Shown in pieces: positions 54,634 through 64,000 of a stretch of DNA of 64,000 nt. A program made the translations under genes and the position numbers. Every line of letters begins with the position of its first letter. The stretch's first letter is position 1. The notes below the pieces were generated by a model, which was given only the letters and a program-made list of their open reading frames with translations, was not told the origin of the DNA and did no database searches. Source of the stretch: Belliella alkalica (GTDB lineage: Bacteria; Bacteroidota; Bacteroidia; Cytophagales; Cyclobacteriaceae); contig NZ_JAKZGO010000003.1 in NCBI RefSeq assembly GCF_022549785.1, positions 298,439 through 362,438 on the forward strand, read 5' to 3'.

Positions 54634-57600
54634 ATGAAAGAAAATAACAAGACATACTGGAAAGGATTAGAGCAATTGACAAACGATCCAGAGTTTGTCA
54701 AAAATGCTGACAGAGAATTCCCTGAGCACTTACCATCATCCAATGGTGAAGATGGAGGTCCTTCAAGGAGAGACTTCTTGAAATTGATGGGTTTCAGTTT
54801 AGCAGCAGCTTCTTTAGCAGCTTGCGAGGCGCCTGTTAGGAAAGCTATTCCCTATGTCAACAAACCTGTTGATATCAATCCTTCTATCCCAAATTATTAT
54901 GCATCGACATTCGCCTCTGGCGGTGATTATGCATCGATAGTAGTAAAGACTAGAGAAGGTCGTCCTATCAAAATTGATGGTAACGAGCTTTCTCCAATCA
55001 ATGGAAAAGGGGTTAGTGCTATTGTAGAAGCTTCTGTACTTTCTTTATATGACAAAGAAAGATTGGCAGCTCCTTATGTAAATGGCGAGAAATCTGACTG
55101 GGCAACTTTAGATGCGCAAGTCAAATCAAAATTAGCTGCAGCAGGTTCTATTAAAATCATAACGAATACTGTCATATCTCCATCCACTGAAAAGGCTTTA
55201 TCTCAATTTGCGGAAACTTTTGGTGGAGCAGAGGTAATTACTTATGATCCTGTATCCAGCTATGGTATTACAAAAGCAGCTGAGACTTCTTATGGGGCAG
55301 CAGTGTTGCCTACATACAAGTTTGATCAAGCTAAAGTAATCGTAAGTTTTGGAGCTGATTTCTTGGGAACATGGATTTCTCCTATCGAATTTGCAAGACA
55401 ATATGCAAAAGGTAGAAAGATTTCCAAGGAAAAGCCAGAAATGTCAAGACACTTCCAATTCGAGTCTAACCTTTCATTGACAGGTTCTAACGCTGATTAT
55501 AGAACACCAATCAAAGCTTCAGCCAGCGGTTTGGCAGTTTTGTCTCTTTACAATGCAATTGCCAAAAAAGCTGGGGCAGCCAGTTTCAATGCCACAGCTG
55601 TAGAAGTTGCGCATTTGGATAAAGCAGCAAATGAGCTTTGGGCTAATAGAGGTGCTTCAATCGTAGTTTCAGGATCTAATGATCCTAATGTACAAATAGT
55701 AATCAATGCAATCAATGACCTATTAGGAAACAACGGTATTACTGTTGATTTCTCTACTCCATCTTTCTTTAGAAAAGGAGATGATGCAAAAATGAATCAG
55801 TTTGTAGCTGATTTGAATGCAGGTAGAGTAGGTGGTGTTGTATTTTTCAACTGTAATCCAGTTTACGATTTTGCCAAAGGTGCTGAATTGGCAGCTGGAA
55901 TCGCCAAAGCTAAAGTTTCTATCGCTACCAATAGCACAATGGACGAAACAGCTTCAGCTGTTCAACTTGTAGCTCCTGACAATCATTTCCTCGAATCATG
56001 GAATGATTTCAATCCAAGGAAAGGTGAATATTCTTTGGCACAGCCTACCATTTCTCCTTTGTTTGATACCAGACAAGCTCAAGAATCATTGTTGGTATGG
56101 GCAGGTTCTGAATCAAACTACTACGATTTCTTGCAAGAAAATTGGAAATCGTCACTTTTTGCTTCTCAATCAGAGCTTTCTGATTTCCAACAGTTCTGGG
56201 ATCAGTCATTGTTCAATGGTGTTTATTCTGACAATTCTGAATCAACTTCCATTTCAGGTGTAGCTGATGCTTCAGCTGCTGCTGCCGCAATTTCTAGAAC
56301 TTACAAAGCTGATAATGCAGGTACTGAGTTGGTAATCTATACCAAAATAGGTATTGGTAACGGTACTTTTGCTAACAACCCTTGGTTGCAAGAAATGTCA
56401 GATCCTATTTCTAAAGCTACTTGGGATAACTACTTGACAGTTTCTCAGAAATGGGCTAATGAAAACGGCTTGAAGATGTTCGAAGGAGCAACTCAAAAAG
56501 CGAAATTGACTATTGGAGATAAGTCTGTCATTGTTCCTGTATTGGTTCAGCCGGGTCAAGCAATAGGGACAGTTGGTTTGGCTTTGGGATATGGTAGAAC
56601 AAAAGCTGGTAGAGTTGCCAATGGAGTCGGAGTGAATGCTTACGAGCTTCTTGACAGTTCCAAAGGATTTGTGAATTTCGATATTACAGAAGGTGTCAGC
56701 ATTGAGTTGACTTCTGATAAATATAAAATTGCTCAAACACAGACGCATCAAACGTACATGGGCAGAAACTTTGTCGTTCAGGAATCAATTCTTCCTGAAT
56801 ATAAAGAGGATGCTTTTGCAGGTAGATATCAGCCAAAAATTTACAAAGAAGGTGAATTTGTAAAACCTTCCAAAATTTCACTTTGGAAAGGACATCAGTA
56901 TAGTCAACATCATTGGGGGCTTGCAATCGATATGAACTCTTGTATTGGTTGCGGTGCTTGTACAGTTGCTTGTCAAGTTGAAAACAACGTGGCAGTAGTA
57001 GGTAAGCAAGAGGTTCTCAACAGAAGGGAAATGGCTTGGATCAGAATTGATAGATATTATAGTTCTGATGCTGAAGTAGGTGATAATGACGGATTGGAAA
57101 TAGCATCTGAAAATCCAGAAGTTGTATTCCAGCCGATGATGTGTCAGCACTGTAACAATGCTCCTTGTGAGACTGTATGTCCAGTAGCTGCTACCACTCA
57201 CTCTTCTGAAGGTCTAAACCAAATGACGTACAACAGATGTATCGGTACAAGATATTGTGCAAACAACTGTCCGTATAAAGTAAGAAGGTTCAACTGGTTC
57301 AAATATCATGATAACAAAGACTTCTCAACTGTCAACGTCGCACAAAACGATGATTTAGGTAAAATGGTCTTGAATCCAGATGTGACTGTTAGGTCTAGAG
57401 GTGTTATCGAAAAATGCTCTATGTGTGTTCAAAGAATCCAAGCTGGAAAACTTACTGCCAAGAGAGAGGCTAGAAAAGTTCAGGATGGGGAGATCACTAC
57501 AGCTTGTGCTACTGCATGTCCTACAGATGCTATTGTATTTGGTGATATGAATGACACAGGAAGTAAAATTTATGCTACTCTTAAGATTCAGGAAGAAACG

Positions 57601-57720
57601 CTTTCTGCAACTAAAGAGGTGAATGAAGAAAGAGCATACCACGTGTTAGAGGAAGTGAATGTAAACCCTAACGTATGGTACTTTACGAAAATCAGAAATA
57701 AGGATAAATCAGAAGCGTAA
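54634..57720 (+). CDS. actB: Alternative complex III subunit B, molybdopterin-oxidoreductase-like iron-sulfur protein
   Basis: The 1028-residue protein has a Tat-type segment (SRRDFLKLMGFSLAAASLAA, about residue 46). A molybdopterin-oxidoreductase-like domain follows, which in ActB has lost its cofactor, and from about residue 750 there is a ferredoxin-like domain. The latter shows CIGCGACTVACQVENN, CQHCNNAPCETVCPVAA, CIGTRYCANNCPYKVRRF and CSMCVQRIQAG plus CATACPTDAI, fitting three 4Fe-4S and one 3Fe-4S clusters. It faces the periplasm and links the quinol site to ActA. Confidence 0.95.
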   Translation: MKENNKTYWKGLEQLTNDPEFVKNADREFPEHLPSSNGEDGGPSRRDFLKLMGFSLAAASLAACEAPVRKAIPYVNKPVDINPSIPNYYASTFASGGDYASIVVKTREGRPIKIDGNELSPINGKGVSAIVEASVLSLYDKERLAAPYVNGEKSDWATLDAQVKSKLAAAGSIKIITNTVISPSTEKALSQFAETFGGAEVITYDPVSSYGITKAAETSYGAAVLPTYKFDQAKVIVSFGADFLGTWISPIEFARQYAKGRKISKEKPEMSRHFQFESNLSLTGSNADYRTPIKASASGLAVLSLYNAIAKKAGAASFNATAVEVAHLDKAANELWANRGASIVVSGSNDPNVQIVINAINDLLGNNGITVDFSTPSFFRKGDDAKMNQFVADLNAGRVGGVVFFNCNPVYDFAKGAELAAGIAKAKVSIATNSTMDETASAVQLVAPDNHFLESWNDFNPRKGEYSLAQPTISPLFDTRQAQESLLVWAGSESNYYDFLQENWKSSLFASQSELSDFQQFWDQSLFNGVYSDNSESTSISGVADASAAAAAISRTYKADNAGTELVIYTKIGIGNGTFANNPWLQEMSDPISKATWDNYLTVSQKWANENGLKMFEGATQKAKLTIGDKSVIVPVLVQPGQAIGTVGLALGYGRTKAGRVANGVGVNAYELLDSSKGFVNFDITEGVSIELTSDKYKIAQTQTHQTYMGRNFVVQESILPEYKEDAFAGRYQPKIYKEGEFVKPSKISLWKGHQYSQHHWGLAIDMNSCIGCGACTVACQVENNVAVVGKQEVLNRREMAWIRIDRYYSSDAEVGDNDGLEIASENPEVVFQPMMCQHCNNAPCETVCPVAATTHSSEGLNQMTYNRCIGTRYCANNCPYKVRRFNWFKYHDNKDFSTVNVAQNDDLGKMVLNPDVTVRSRGVIEKCSMCVQRIQAGKLTAKREARKVQDGEITTACATACPTDAIVFGDMNDTGSKIYATLKIQEETLSATKEVNEERAYHVLEEVNVNPNVWYFTKIRNKDKSEA

Positions 57721-57738
57721 TAAATAATTTTATAAGAT

Positions 57739-59103
57739 ATGCAGGTTACTTCATCCGTACGCGAGCCGCTAATTACAGGCGGTAAAACCTTAAAAGACGT
57801 CACGCACGACGTATCAAGACAGGTAGAAGGAAAGCCAACTTTGGGTTGGATTCTAGGTCTCTTGGTAGCTGTGGGTACCTTATTGTTGGGCAGTCTTGCG
57901 CTGGTAGCAACCCTCTGGGAAGGTATTGGTATGTGGGGTCTCAACAAAACTATTGGCTGGGCATGGGATATCACCAACTTTGTTTGGTGGGTTGGTATCG
58001 GTCACGCTGGTACTTTGATCTCCGCTGTATTGTTGCTTTTCAGACAGAAATGGAGAATGGCAATCAATAGAGCTGCAGAGGCAATGACAATTTTTGCTGT
58101 TATCTGTGCCGCAATGTTCCCGGTAATTCACATGGGACGTCCATGGTTGGGAGCTTATTGGGCACTTCCGTTGCCAAATACTTTTGGTTCACTTTGGGTG
58201 AATTTCAACTCCCCACTTCTTTGGGACGTTTTTGCAATCTCTACTTATTTCTCAGTATCCTTGGTGTTCTGGTATATTGGTTTGATTCCTGATTTTGCTA
58301 CTATTAGAGATAGAGCTACAGGTTTGAGAAAGACGATATATGGAGCACTTTCTTTTGGATGGGATGGCGCTGCCAAAACTTGGAGCAGATACGAATCTGT
58401 TGCATTGATATTGGCAGGTTTGGCTACTCCTCTTGTATTGTCAGTTCACACAATTGTTTCTTTTGACTTTGCCACCTCGGTTATCCCGGGATGGCATACG
58501 ACAATCTTCCCTCCATATTTCGTGGCTGGTGCGATTTTCTCAGGTTTTGCAATGGTATTGACCTTAATGATCATCACAAGAAAAGTTTTCAAACTTGAAG
58601 ATTATATTACTATAGGACACATTGAATTGATGAATATTGTAATCATCATCACTGGATCTATTGTGGGTATTGCATATATCACTGAGTTTTTCATAGCTTG
58701 GTATTCAGGAGTTGCAGCAGAGCAGTATGCATTTATGAATCGTGCATTCGGTCCTTATGCTTGGGCTTACTGGTCAATGATGACATGTAATGTGATCTCT
58801 CCACAACTATTCTGGTTTAAGAAAATCAGAACTTCTATTGTAGCTACTTTTGCTTTGTCGATTGTAGTGAACATCGGTATGTGGTTTGAGCGTTTCGTGA
58901 TCATTGTAACTTCTCTACACAGAGATTACTTGCCATCTTCATGGGCGATGTTCTATCCGACACTTTCAGATGTAGGCGTATATTTATTCACATTTGGATT
59001 GTTCTTTACCCTCTTCTTGTTGTTTGCTAAGTTTTTCCCTGTAATCAACATGGCTGAGGTGAAATCTATCGTTAAGTCTTCTTCAGAAAAAGTAAATAAA
59101 TAA
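57739..59103 (+). CDS. actC: Alternative complex III subunit C, NrfD/PsrC-like quinol-binding membrane protein
   Basis: The 454-residue protein has about ten membrane helices. The NrfD-family pattern is visible in [40 protein letters not shown] and [33 protein letters not shown]. It carries the quinol site on the periplasmic side next to ActB. It is encoded 18 bp after actB. Confidence 0.95.
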   Translation: MQVTSSVREPLITGGKTLKDVTHDVSRQVEGKPTLGWILGLLVAVGTLLLGSLALVATLWEGIGMWGLNKTIGWAWDITNFVWWVGIGHAGTLISAVLLLFRQKWRMAINRAAEAMTIFAVICAAMFPVIHMGRPWLGAYWALPLPNTFGSLWVNFNSPLLWDVFAISTYFSVSLVFWYIGLIPDFATIRDRATGLRKTIYGALSFGWDGAAKTWSRYESVALILAGLATPLVLSVHTIVSFDFATSVIPGWHTTIFPPYFVAGAIFSGFAMVLTLMIITRKVFKLEDYITIGHIELMNIVIIITGSIVGIAYITEFFIAWYSGVAAEQYAFMNRAFGPYAWAYWSMMTCNVISPQLFWFKKIRTSIVATFALSIVVNIGMWFERFVIIVTSLHRDYLPSSWAMFYPTLSDVGVYLFTFGLFFTLFLLFAKFFPVINMAEVKSIVKSSSEKVNK

Positions 59104-59105
59104 TC

Positions 59106-59636
59106 ATGGAAAGAGATAAGAATTTTGTCCTCGGTGTATTTGAAGATGAGGATGTATTGTTAGAAGCCGTAGCCAAAGTAAGAGGTAGTGGTGTGAAAAT
59201 TCATGAAGTTTATTCACCTTTTCCAGTACATGGTTTGGATGAAGAATTGGGATACAAGAGAAGCAAATTGCCTATAGCTGCCTTTTTGTTTGGTATGTTG
59301 GGTACTTGCCTTGCTTTGACTATGCAATTTTACATGATGAAGATAGACTGGCCTATGATTATTGGAGGTAAGGATCACGCAGGTCTTCCGAACTTTATTC
59401 CGGTGACATTCGAATTGACTGTATTATTGGCAGCTTTCGGGATGGTTGGTGTGTTTATGATCACTTCCAATCTGAAGCCTTGGGCACAGCCTAGAATCTT
59501 TGATTTGAGAATTACTGATGACAAGCATGTCATGGCAATCGATTTGGCAACAAACGCTGCTGTAGGTGAAGCACAAATTGGAGATATTTTGAAATCTTGC
59601 GGGGCTTCAGAAGTGAATAAAAAAAGTTTTGAATAG
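59106..59636 (+). CDS. actD: Alternative complex III subunit D (DUF3341)
   Basis: The 176-residue protein has a soluble N-terminal part (VLGVFEDEDVLLEAVAKVRG, KIHEVYSPFPVHGLDE), two membrane helices (LPIAAFLFGMLGTCLALTMQF and VTFELTVLLAAFGMVGVFMI) and a short C-terminal tail. This is the DUF3341 layout of ActD. It begins 2 bp after actC. Confidence 0.95.
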   Translation: MERDKNFVLGVFEDEDVLLEAVAKVRGSGVKIHEVYSPFPVHGLDEELGYKRSKLPIAAFLFGMLGTCLALTMQFYMMKIDWPMIIGGKDHAGLPNFIPVTFELTVLLAAFGMVGVFMITSNLKPWAQPRIFDLRITDDKHVMAIDLATNAAVGEAQIGDILKSCGASEVNKKSFE

Positions 59637-59649
59637 TAACTCAGACATT

Positions 59650-60276
59650 ATGAAATTGATTAGATCCATATATGTTATCGCAACTGCGGGTGTAGCTTTC
59701 GGGCTAGCTTCCTGTGGTGCTTCTGGAGATCATCCTGGATATGAATATGCACCTCAGATGTATAATTCAGTTCCTTATGAGGGATTGACACAGATTGTGA
59801 ATGAAGATGAAGGTCAGTGGTTATCGACAAGAGAGGATGGAAAGGGTGAATTTTTCAATTCCAACGTCAATAATCCGCACACAATGAATATGAGAGAGCC
59901 TGTTGCTAATACTGTTCCTAGGACAAAGGATGGCATGCTTCCGTATAGATTGTTGGCTTTTGAATTGGAAAAAGCTGCTGAGATCCAAAATCCTGTAGAG
60001 TTATCTGATGAAGTGCTAGCTGAAGGACAACAGTTATACTTACAATATTGTACAGCTTGCCATGGTATAAATGGTGAGGGAGATGGCAAAGCAGGAGAAG
60101 TTATTGGTGGTGTTGCCAACCTCAAGGGTGGTGCATACATTAATTTGCCGGAAGGTCATATTTTCCATGTTATCATGAAAGGTAAAGGAAGAATGGGCGC
60201 TCACGGTTCTCAAATCCCGCAAGAAAGGATTTGGAAAATTGTTCACTATGTTAAACAAGAAATTCAGAAGCAATAA
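59650..60276 (+). CDS. actE: Alternative complex III subunit E, monoheme cytochrome c lipoprotein
   Basis: The ATG at 59650 is preferred because a lipoprotein signal begins there (IRSIYVIATAGVAFGLASC); the in-frame TTG at 59629 overlaps actD. The 208-residue protein has one heme motif CTACHG near residue 134 and a Met ligand candidate in GRMGAHGSQIP. It may hand electrons between ActA and the oxidase. Confidence 0.93.
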   Translation: MKLIRSIYVIATAGVAFGLASCGASGDHPGYEYAPQMYNSVPYEGLTQIVNEDEGQWLSTREDGKGEFFNSNVNNPHTMNMREPVANTVPRTKDGMLPYRLLAFELEKAAEIQNPVELSDEVLAEGQQLYLQYCTACHGINGEGDGKAGEVIGGVANLKGGAYINLPEGHIFHVIMKGKGRMGAHGSQIPQERIWKIVHYVKQEIQKQ

Positions 60277-60278
60277 TC

Positions 60279-61574
60279 ATGGCGCACGTTTCAAACTATA
60301 ACTTAGATCAGAAATTTGATTTCACAGCTTCTACTAAGAAAGCCTTATTTATAGGGCTTGGCATAGGTGCTGTACTCTTAATTTTAGGAATTTTGGTAGC
60401 AATTTTTGGTGGTGGAGATCATGGTCATGCTGAAGAAGCTGGTGGGCATGCGTTTCACTGGTACCAGAGGTTATATGCCAATCTTTGGATCAACAATGTT
60501 TATTTCACTGGAATCGCTGTAATAGGTGTATTCTTTTTTGCAATACAGTATGCTGCACAAGCAGGATGGTCTGCTGGAATCTTGAGAGTGATGTTGTCTT
60601 TGGGCAACTGGCTACCGATTGCTGCGGTGTTAATGATAGTGACGTTCTTTATTGCAAATCATGATTTGTTTCACTGGACTCACAGTTATCTTTTTGATAA
60701 AGATGACTTAGAGCATTATGATAAAATCATTGATGGAAAAGGTTCATTTTTCTATTGGCCTATGGAAAAAGGGACTTTCCCGATTTTCTATATCGTTAGA
60801 ATGTTTGCCTTCTTCGGTATTTGGATATTCTTTTTCAACAAGTTGAAGAACCTTTCATTTGCTGAAGATAACTTGACAGGATCTCACAATTGGTCTGCTA
60901 TCAGAAAGTGGTCAGCAATATTCTTAATATTGTTTGGAATCACTTCATCTATATCTGCATGGGATTGGGTAATGTCTATTGATACTCACTGGTTCTCTAC
61001 AATGTTTGGATGGTATGTATTTGCATCTTGGTTTGTAGCTGGACTTTCCGTAATCACGCTTATCACTGTTTTCTTGAAAGAGAAAGGATATCTTGAAATG
61101 GTCAATGAAAACCATATTCATGATTTAGGAAAATTCGTTTTTGCCTTTTCTATTTTCTGGACTTATATCTGGTTTTCTCAGTTCTTATTGATCTATTATG
61201 CAAACATTCCAGAGGAGTCAGTTTACTTTGTAGAGAGGTTGTCAAGTGATGTGTATAGCCCGTTTATATTTGTAAATCTAGCTTTAAACTTTGTGTTGCC
61301 TTTCCTTGTTCTTATGACACGTGATGCAAAAAGACATTCGATTTTCTTGAAAGTTGTTTGTTCTCTTATCATACTTGGTCATTGGTTTGACTTCTTCTTG
61401 ATGGTACAGCCAGGGACACTTGGACACAATGGTGGTTTTGGTTTGATGGAAGTTGGGATGTTGCTAGTATTTGCCTCCGCTTTTGGTTTTGTAGCATTAA
61501 AATCATTGGCGAAAAACAAACTGGTTGCAAAAAACCATCCGATGTTGGAAGAGAGTTATCATCATCACATTTAG
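60279..61574 (+). CDS. actF: Alternative complex III subunit F, membrane protein
   Basis: The 431-residue protein has about ten membrane helices, the second NrfD-related subunit of the complex. Recognisable blocks are HAFHWYQRLYANLWINNVYF, FFIANHDLFHWTHSYLFDKDDLEHYD and SISAWDWVMSIDTHWFSTMFG. It starts 2 bp after actE. ActC and ActF form the membrane core. Confidence 0.93.
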   Translation: MAHVSNYNLDQKFDFTASTKKALFIGLGIGAVLLILGILVAIFGGGDHGHAEEAGGHAFHWYQRLYANLWINNVYFTGIAVIGVFFFAIQYAAQAGWSAGILRVMLSLGNWLPIAAVLMIVTFFIANHDLFHWTHSYLFDKDDLEHYDKIIDGKGSFFYWPMEKGTFPIFYIVRMFAFFGIWIFFFNKLKNLSFAEDNLTGSHNWSAIRKWSAIFLILFGITSSISAWDWVMSIDTHWFSTMFGWYVFASWFVAGLSVITLITVFLKEKGYLEMVNENHIHDLGKFVFAFSIFWTYIWFSQFLLIYYANIPEESVYFVERLSSDVYSPFIFVNLALNFVLPFLVLMTRDAKRHSIFLKVVCSLIILGHWFDFFLMVQPGTLGHNGGFGLMEVGMLLVFASAFGFVALKSLAKNKLVAKNHPMLEESYHHHI

Positions 61575-61600
61575 TATTTATCCGAAAAAAGTAAAAAATT

Positions 61601-62638
61601 ATGTACGGATTTCTTATAGCAGTTGGTATTTTGTTTTTGTTGTCCATCATTTGGATGGTGTACAGAATACAGACATTAGTGTCAGTAGTAAAAGGATCTG
61701 ATAAAAAAATCGCTTCAAGCAGCAATAAAGTAAATGCGATGTTGTTTGTTGTGTTTTTGTTGGCAGGTGGAGTGTTGATGTTTTGGTATTCTATCAAGGA
61801 ATTCGATAACTACACCTTACCATTGGCTTCAGAGCATGGTGCAGTCACAGATAATTTGTTTTGGATCACAATGGCTGTAACAGGCATTGTGTTTATTATC
61901 ACTCACATCTTGTTGTTTTGGTTTCCATACAAATATCAGTATAATGAAAAGAGGAAAGCTACTTTCTACCCTGACAATAACAAATTAGAAGTTATTTGGA
62001 CAATCGTTCCTGCTTTTGTATTGGCGTTACTTGTAATAGGTGGTTGGAAAGCTTGGTCTGATATAACTGCTCCGGCACCAGAAAATTCTCATGTTGTAGA
62101 AATTATGGGTTATCAGTTTGCTTGGGAAGTTAGATACCCGGGTATGGATAATGTTCTGGGTAATTATGATTACAGACTTATCAATGAAATTAACAATCAA
62201 TCTGGTGTGGATTTTACTGATAAAAATTCTTTCGATGATTTTTCTTCTCCTGTTATCTATATTCCAAAAGGAGAGCCTGTTTTGTTTAAAATCAGAGCAA
62301 GAGATGTGCTACATTCTGTATTTGCTCCTCATATGAGGTTGAAAATGGATGCGGTTCCTGGTATGCCAACGAGATTTTGGTTTACACCTACTAAGACAAC
62401 TGATGAAATGCGTGCTGAACTAGGGAATGATGAATTTGAATACGAGTTGGCATGTACTGAAATTTGTGGTAGAGGGCATTTTTCAATGAAGAAAATTATT
62501 AAGGTTGTAGAGCCTGCAGAATTTGAAAAATGGAGGTCAGAACAAAAACCCTACATAGTGAATAATCCGGCACTAGTGGAGAATTTATCCGTAGAGTTAA
62601 AAGAATTAGCTGATATCACTATCAGCGAATATAAGTAA
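61601..62638 (+). CDS. coxB: Cytochrome c oxidase subunit II
   Basis: The 345-residue protein has three hydrophobic N-terminal segments (MYGFLIAVGILFLLSIIWMVY, MLFVVFLLAGGVLMFWY and FWITMAVTGIVFIITHILLFW) and then the periplasmic cupredoxin domain. The CuA site is complete: His in DVLHSVFAPHM, Cys285, Glu287, Cys289, His293 and Met296 in CTEICGRGHFSM. It accepts electrons from cytochrome c for the coxA subunit. It follows actF by 26 bp, so complex III and the oxidase are cotranscribed. Confidence 0.95.
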   Translation: MYGFLIAVGILFLLSIIWMVYRIQTLVSVVKGSDKKIASSSNKVNAMLFVVFLLAGGVLMFWYSIKEFDNYTLPLASEHGAVTDNLFWITMAVTGIVFIITHILLFWFPYKYQYNEKRKATFYPDNNKLEVIWTIVPAFVLALLVIGGWKAWSDITAPAPENSHVVEIMGYQFAWEVRYPGMDNVLGNYDYRLINEINNQSGVDFTDKNSFDDFSSPVIYIPKGEPVLFKIRARDVLHSVFAPHMRLKMDAVPGMPTRFWFTPTKTTDEMRAELGNDEFEYELACTEICGRGHFSMKKIIKVVEPAEFEKWRSEQKPYIVNNPALVENLSVELKELADITISEYK

Positions 62639-62654
62639 TTAAATTATATTGATT

Positions 62655-64000
62655 ATGGCAACAGCTAACGTAGCTTCACATAGTGCGCATGATCATGATC
62701 ACGATCATGATCATCACGAAAACTTCATAACGAAGTATATCTTCTCACTTGACCATAAAATGATCGGCAAGCAGTTTCTTGTTACCGGTATTTTCTGGGC
62801 ATTGATTGGTGGATTCCTATCGATTCTATTTAGGTTGCAATTGGGATTCCCTGATATGGATATGACTTTCTTGAAGCCTTTATTGGGTGGATGGATTGAC
62901 GATGGTGGTAAGCTTGATCCTAATTTCTACTTAGCTTTGGTTACAATGCATGGTACCATCATGGTATTCTTTGTATTGACAGCCGGTTTGAGTGGAACAT
63001 TCTCCAATTTCTTGATTCCACTTCAGATTGGAGCAAGAGATATGGCGTCTGGATTTATGAATATGCTTTCATACTGGTTTTTCTTTTTATCAGGTGTGAT
63101 CATGTTTATTTCTCTATTCCTAGAGAATGGTCCTGCTGGTGGTGGTTGGGTAGTATATCCTCCTTTGTCTGCACTAGAGCAGACTATTCCTGGGTCAGGA
63201 ACTGGGATGACCTTATGGTTGATTGCTATGACTTTCTTCATTGCATCGTCTTTGTTGGGAGGTATCAATTATATTTCTACAGTAATTAACTTGAGAACAA
63301 AAGGTATGTCTTTCTCAAGACTTCCTTTGACAATATGGGCTTTCTTTCTAACAGCTGTTATTGGTCTTTTGTCATTCCCTGTTTTATTTGCAGCTGCTTT
63401 GTTGTTGGTATTTGATAGAAGCTTTGGGACATCATTCTATTTATCTGATATCTATATCAGTGGTGAAGGTGCATTGCCTAATACAGGTGGTAGTCCAGTT
63501 CTTTATCAGCATTTATTCTGGTTCTTGGGACACCCTGAGGTTTATATTGTATTGCTTCCTGCATTGGGAATTACTTCTGAAGTAATTGCTACCAATTCCA
63601 GAAAGCCAATCTTTGGATATAAGGCCATGATTATTTCTATGTTGGGTATTACCATCCTATCTTTCGTAGTTTGGGCTCACCACATGTTTGTATCTGGTAT
63701 GAACCCATTCTTGGGCTCAATCTTCATGTTCCTTACATTGATTATTGCGATTCCTTCTGCTGTAAAAGTATTCAACTACCTTACTACATTATGGAGAGGT
63801 AATTTGATTTTTACTCCAGGGATGCTATTCTCAATAGGCTTGGTTTCTTTCTTTATCTCTGGAGGTTTGACAGGGATTTTCTTAGGAAACTCTGCTATTG
63901 ATATTCAATTGCACGATACATATTTTGTAGTGGCTCACTTCCATTTGGTAATGGGTTCTGCTTCTTTCTTCGGGTTGATGGCAGGTGTTTACCATTGGTT
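62655..64000 (+). CDS. coxA: Cytochrome c oxidase subunit I (5' part; runs off the window)
   Basis: The frame opens at ATG 62655, 16 bp after coxB, and is uninterrupted to the window end (448 complete codons). The N-terminus carries a His/Asp run HDHDHDHDHH before FITKYIFSLDHKMIGKQFL. Helices follow with the heme a ligand in MHGTIMVFFVLTAG, the CuB/His-Tyr site HPEVYIVLLPALG, WAHHMFVSGMNPFLG and HDTYFVVAHFHLVMG (heme a3 and a ligands). This is an A-type heme-copper oxidase core reducing O2 to water. Confidence 0.95.
   Translation, partial: MATANVASHSAHDHDHDHDHHENFITKYIFSLDHKMIGKQFLVTGIFWALIGGFLSILFRLQLGFPDMDMTFLKPLLGGWIDDGGKLDPNFYLALVTMHGTIMVFFVLTAGLSGTFSNFLIPLQIGARDMASGFMNMLSYWFFFLSGVIMFISLFLENGPAGGGWVVYPPLSALEQTIPGSGTGMTLWLIAMTFFIASSLLGGINYISTVINLRTKGMSFSRLPLTIWAFFLTAVIGLLSFPVLFAAALLLVFDRSFGTSFYLSDIYISGEGALPNTGGSPVLYQHLFWFLGHPEVYIVLLPALGITSEVIATNSRKPIFGYKAMIISMLGITILSFVVWAHHMFVSGMNPFLGSIFMFLTLIIAIPSAVKVFNYLTTLWRGNLIFTPGMLFSIGLVSFFISGGLTGIFLGNSAIDIQLHDTYFVVAHFHLVMGSASFFGLMAGVYHW

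Overview
The window looks like a chromosomal segment of an AT-rich member of the Bacteroidota, most likely order Cytophagales (Cyclobacteriaceae/Algoriphagus-like). The taxonomic cues are the Bacteroidota-type promoters (TTTG-N19-TAnnTTTG, seen most clearly before tRNA-Val, tRNA-Cys and the act operon), the alternative complex III operon, and families that are mostly or typically found in Bacteroidota (DUF4421, DUF4221, DUF3341, BtuB-like TonB receptor). This is inference from content; no 16S gene is present.

Layout. 1-7 kb: end of a cobalamin-binding mutase, a lipid-kinase-like/DUF389 fusion, a ferredoxin reductase-ferredoxin pair with a MarR regulator, a MORN-like secreted protein, aspartate aminotransferase, a glycosyltransferase. 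7-13.7 kb: a second glycosyltransferase, a structured small-RNA candidate, DUF4421 protein, ALDH7-type dehydrogenase, twin tRNA-Val genes, a PagL-like lipid A deacylase. 13.4-18.7 kb: a TonB receptor, an M1 peptidase and an exported VOC protein, bracketed by two near-identical 153-bp repeats in inverted orientation. 18.9-30 kb: housekeeping and stress genes (CtpA-type protease, hemerythrin-like Ric protein, ruvX-def, omega-amidase, monomeric isocitrate dehydrogenase, trypsin-like protease, gap, metalloprotease, Lon-N protein). 30.5-31.8 kb: a tRNA cluster (Lys, Pro, Arg, Lys) interspersed with at least seven degenerate tRNA-like copies, most of which carry a TCCCG...CGGGA hairpin where the anticodon arm should be. 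This is the most unusual structure in the window.

32.9-42.1 kb is a divergent catabolic locus. One arm encodes a GMC oxidoreductase, its small Tat-exported partner, two TIM-barrel isomerase-like proteins and a sugar/nucleoside-type MFS permease. The other encodes a Gfo/Idh/MocA oxidoreductase, a TIM-barrel isomerase, a cytochrome c lipoprotein and a DUF1080 (3-keto-disaccharide hydrolase) lipoprotein. Together they fit oxidation of glycosides at C3, cleavage of the 3-keto-glycoside and reduction of the 3-keto sugar.

42.2-53 kb: a PlsC acyltransferase, ribosomal protein S1, two paralogous DUF4221 lipoproteins, a small beta-barrel protein, a PD40/FnIII lipoprotein, a two-subunit molybdenum hydroxylase whose large subunit is cut by an in-frame TAA shortly after its catalytic glutamate, and tRNA-Cys. 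53.3-64 kb: the complete alternative complex III operon actABCDEF followed directly by coxB and coxA (coxA runs off the window), i.e. a quinol:cytochrome c oxidoreductase coupled to an aa3-type terminal oxidase.
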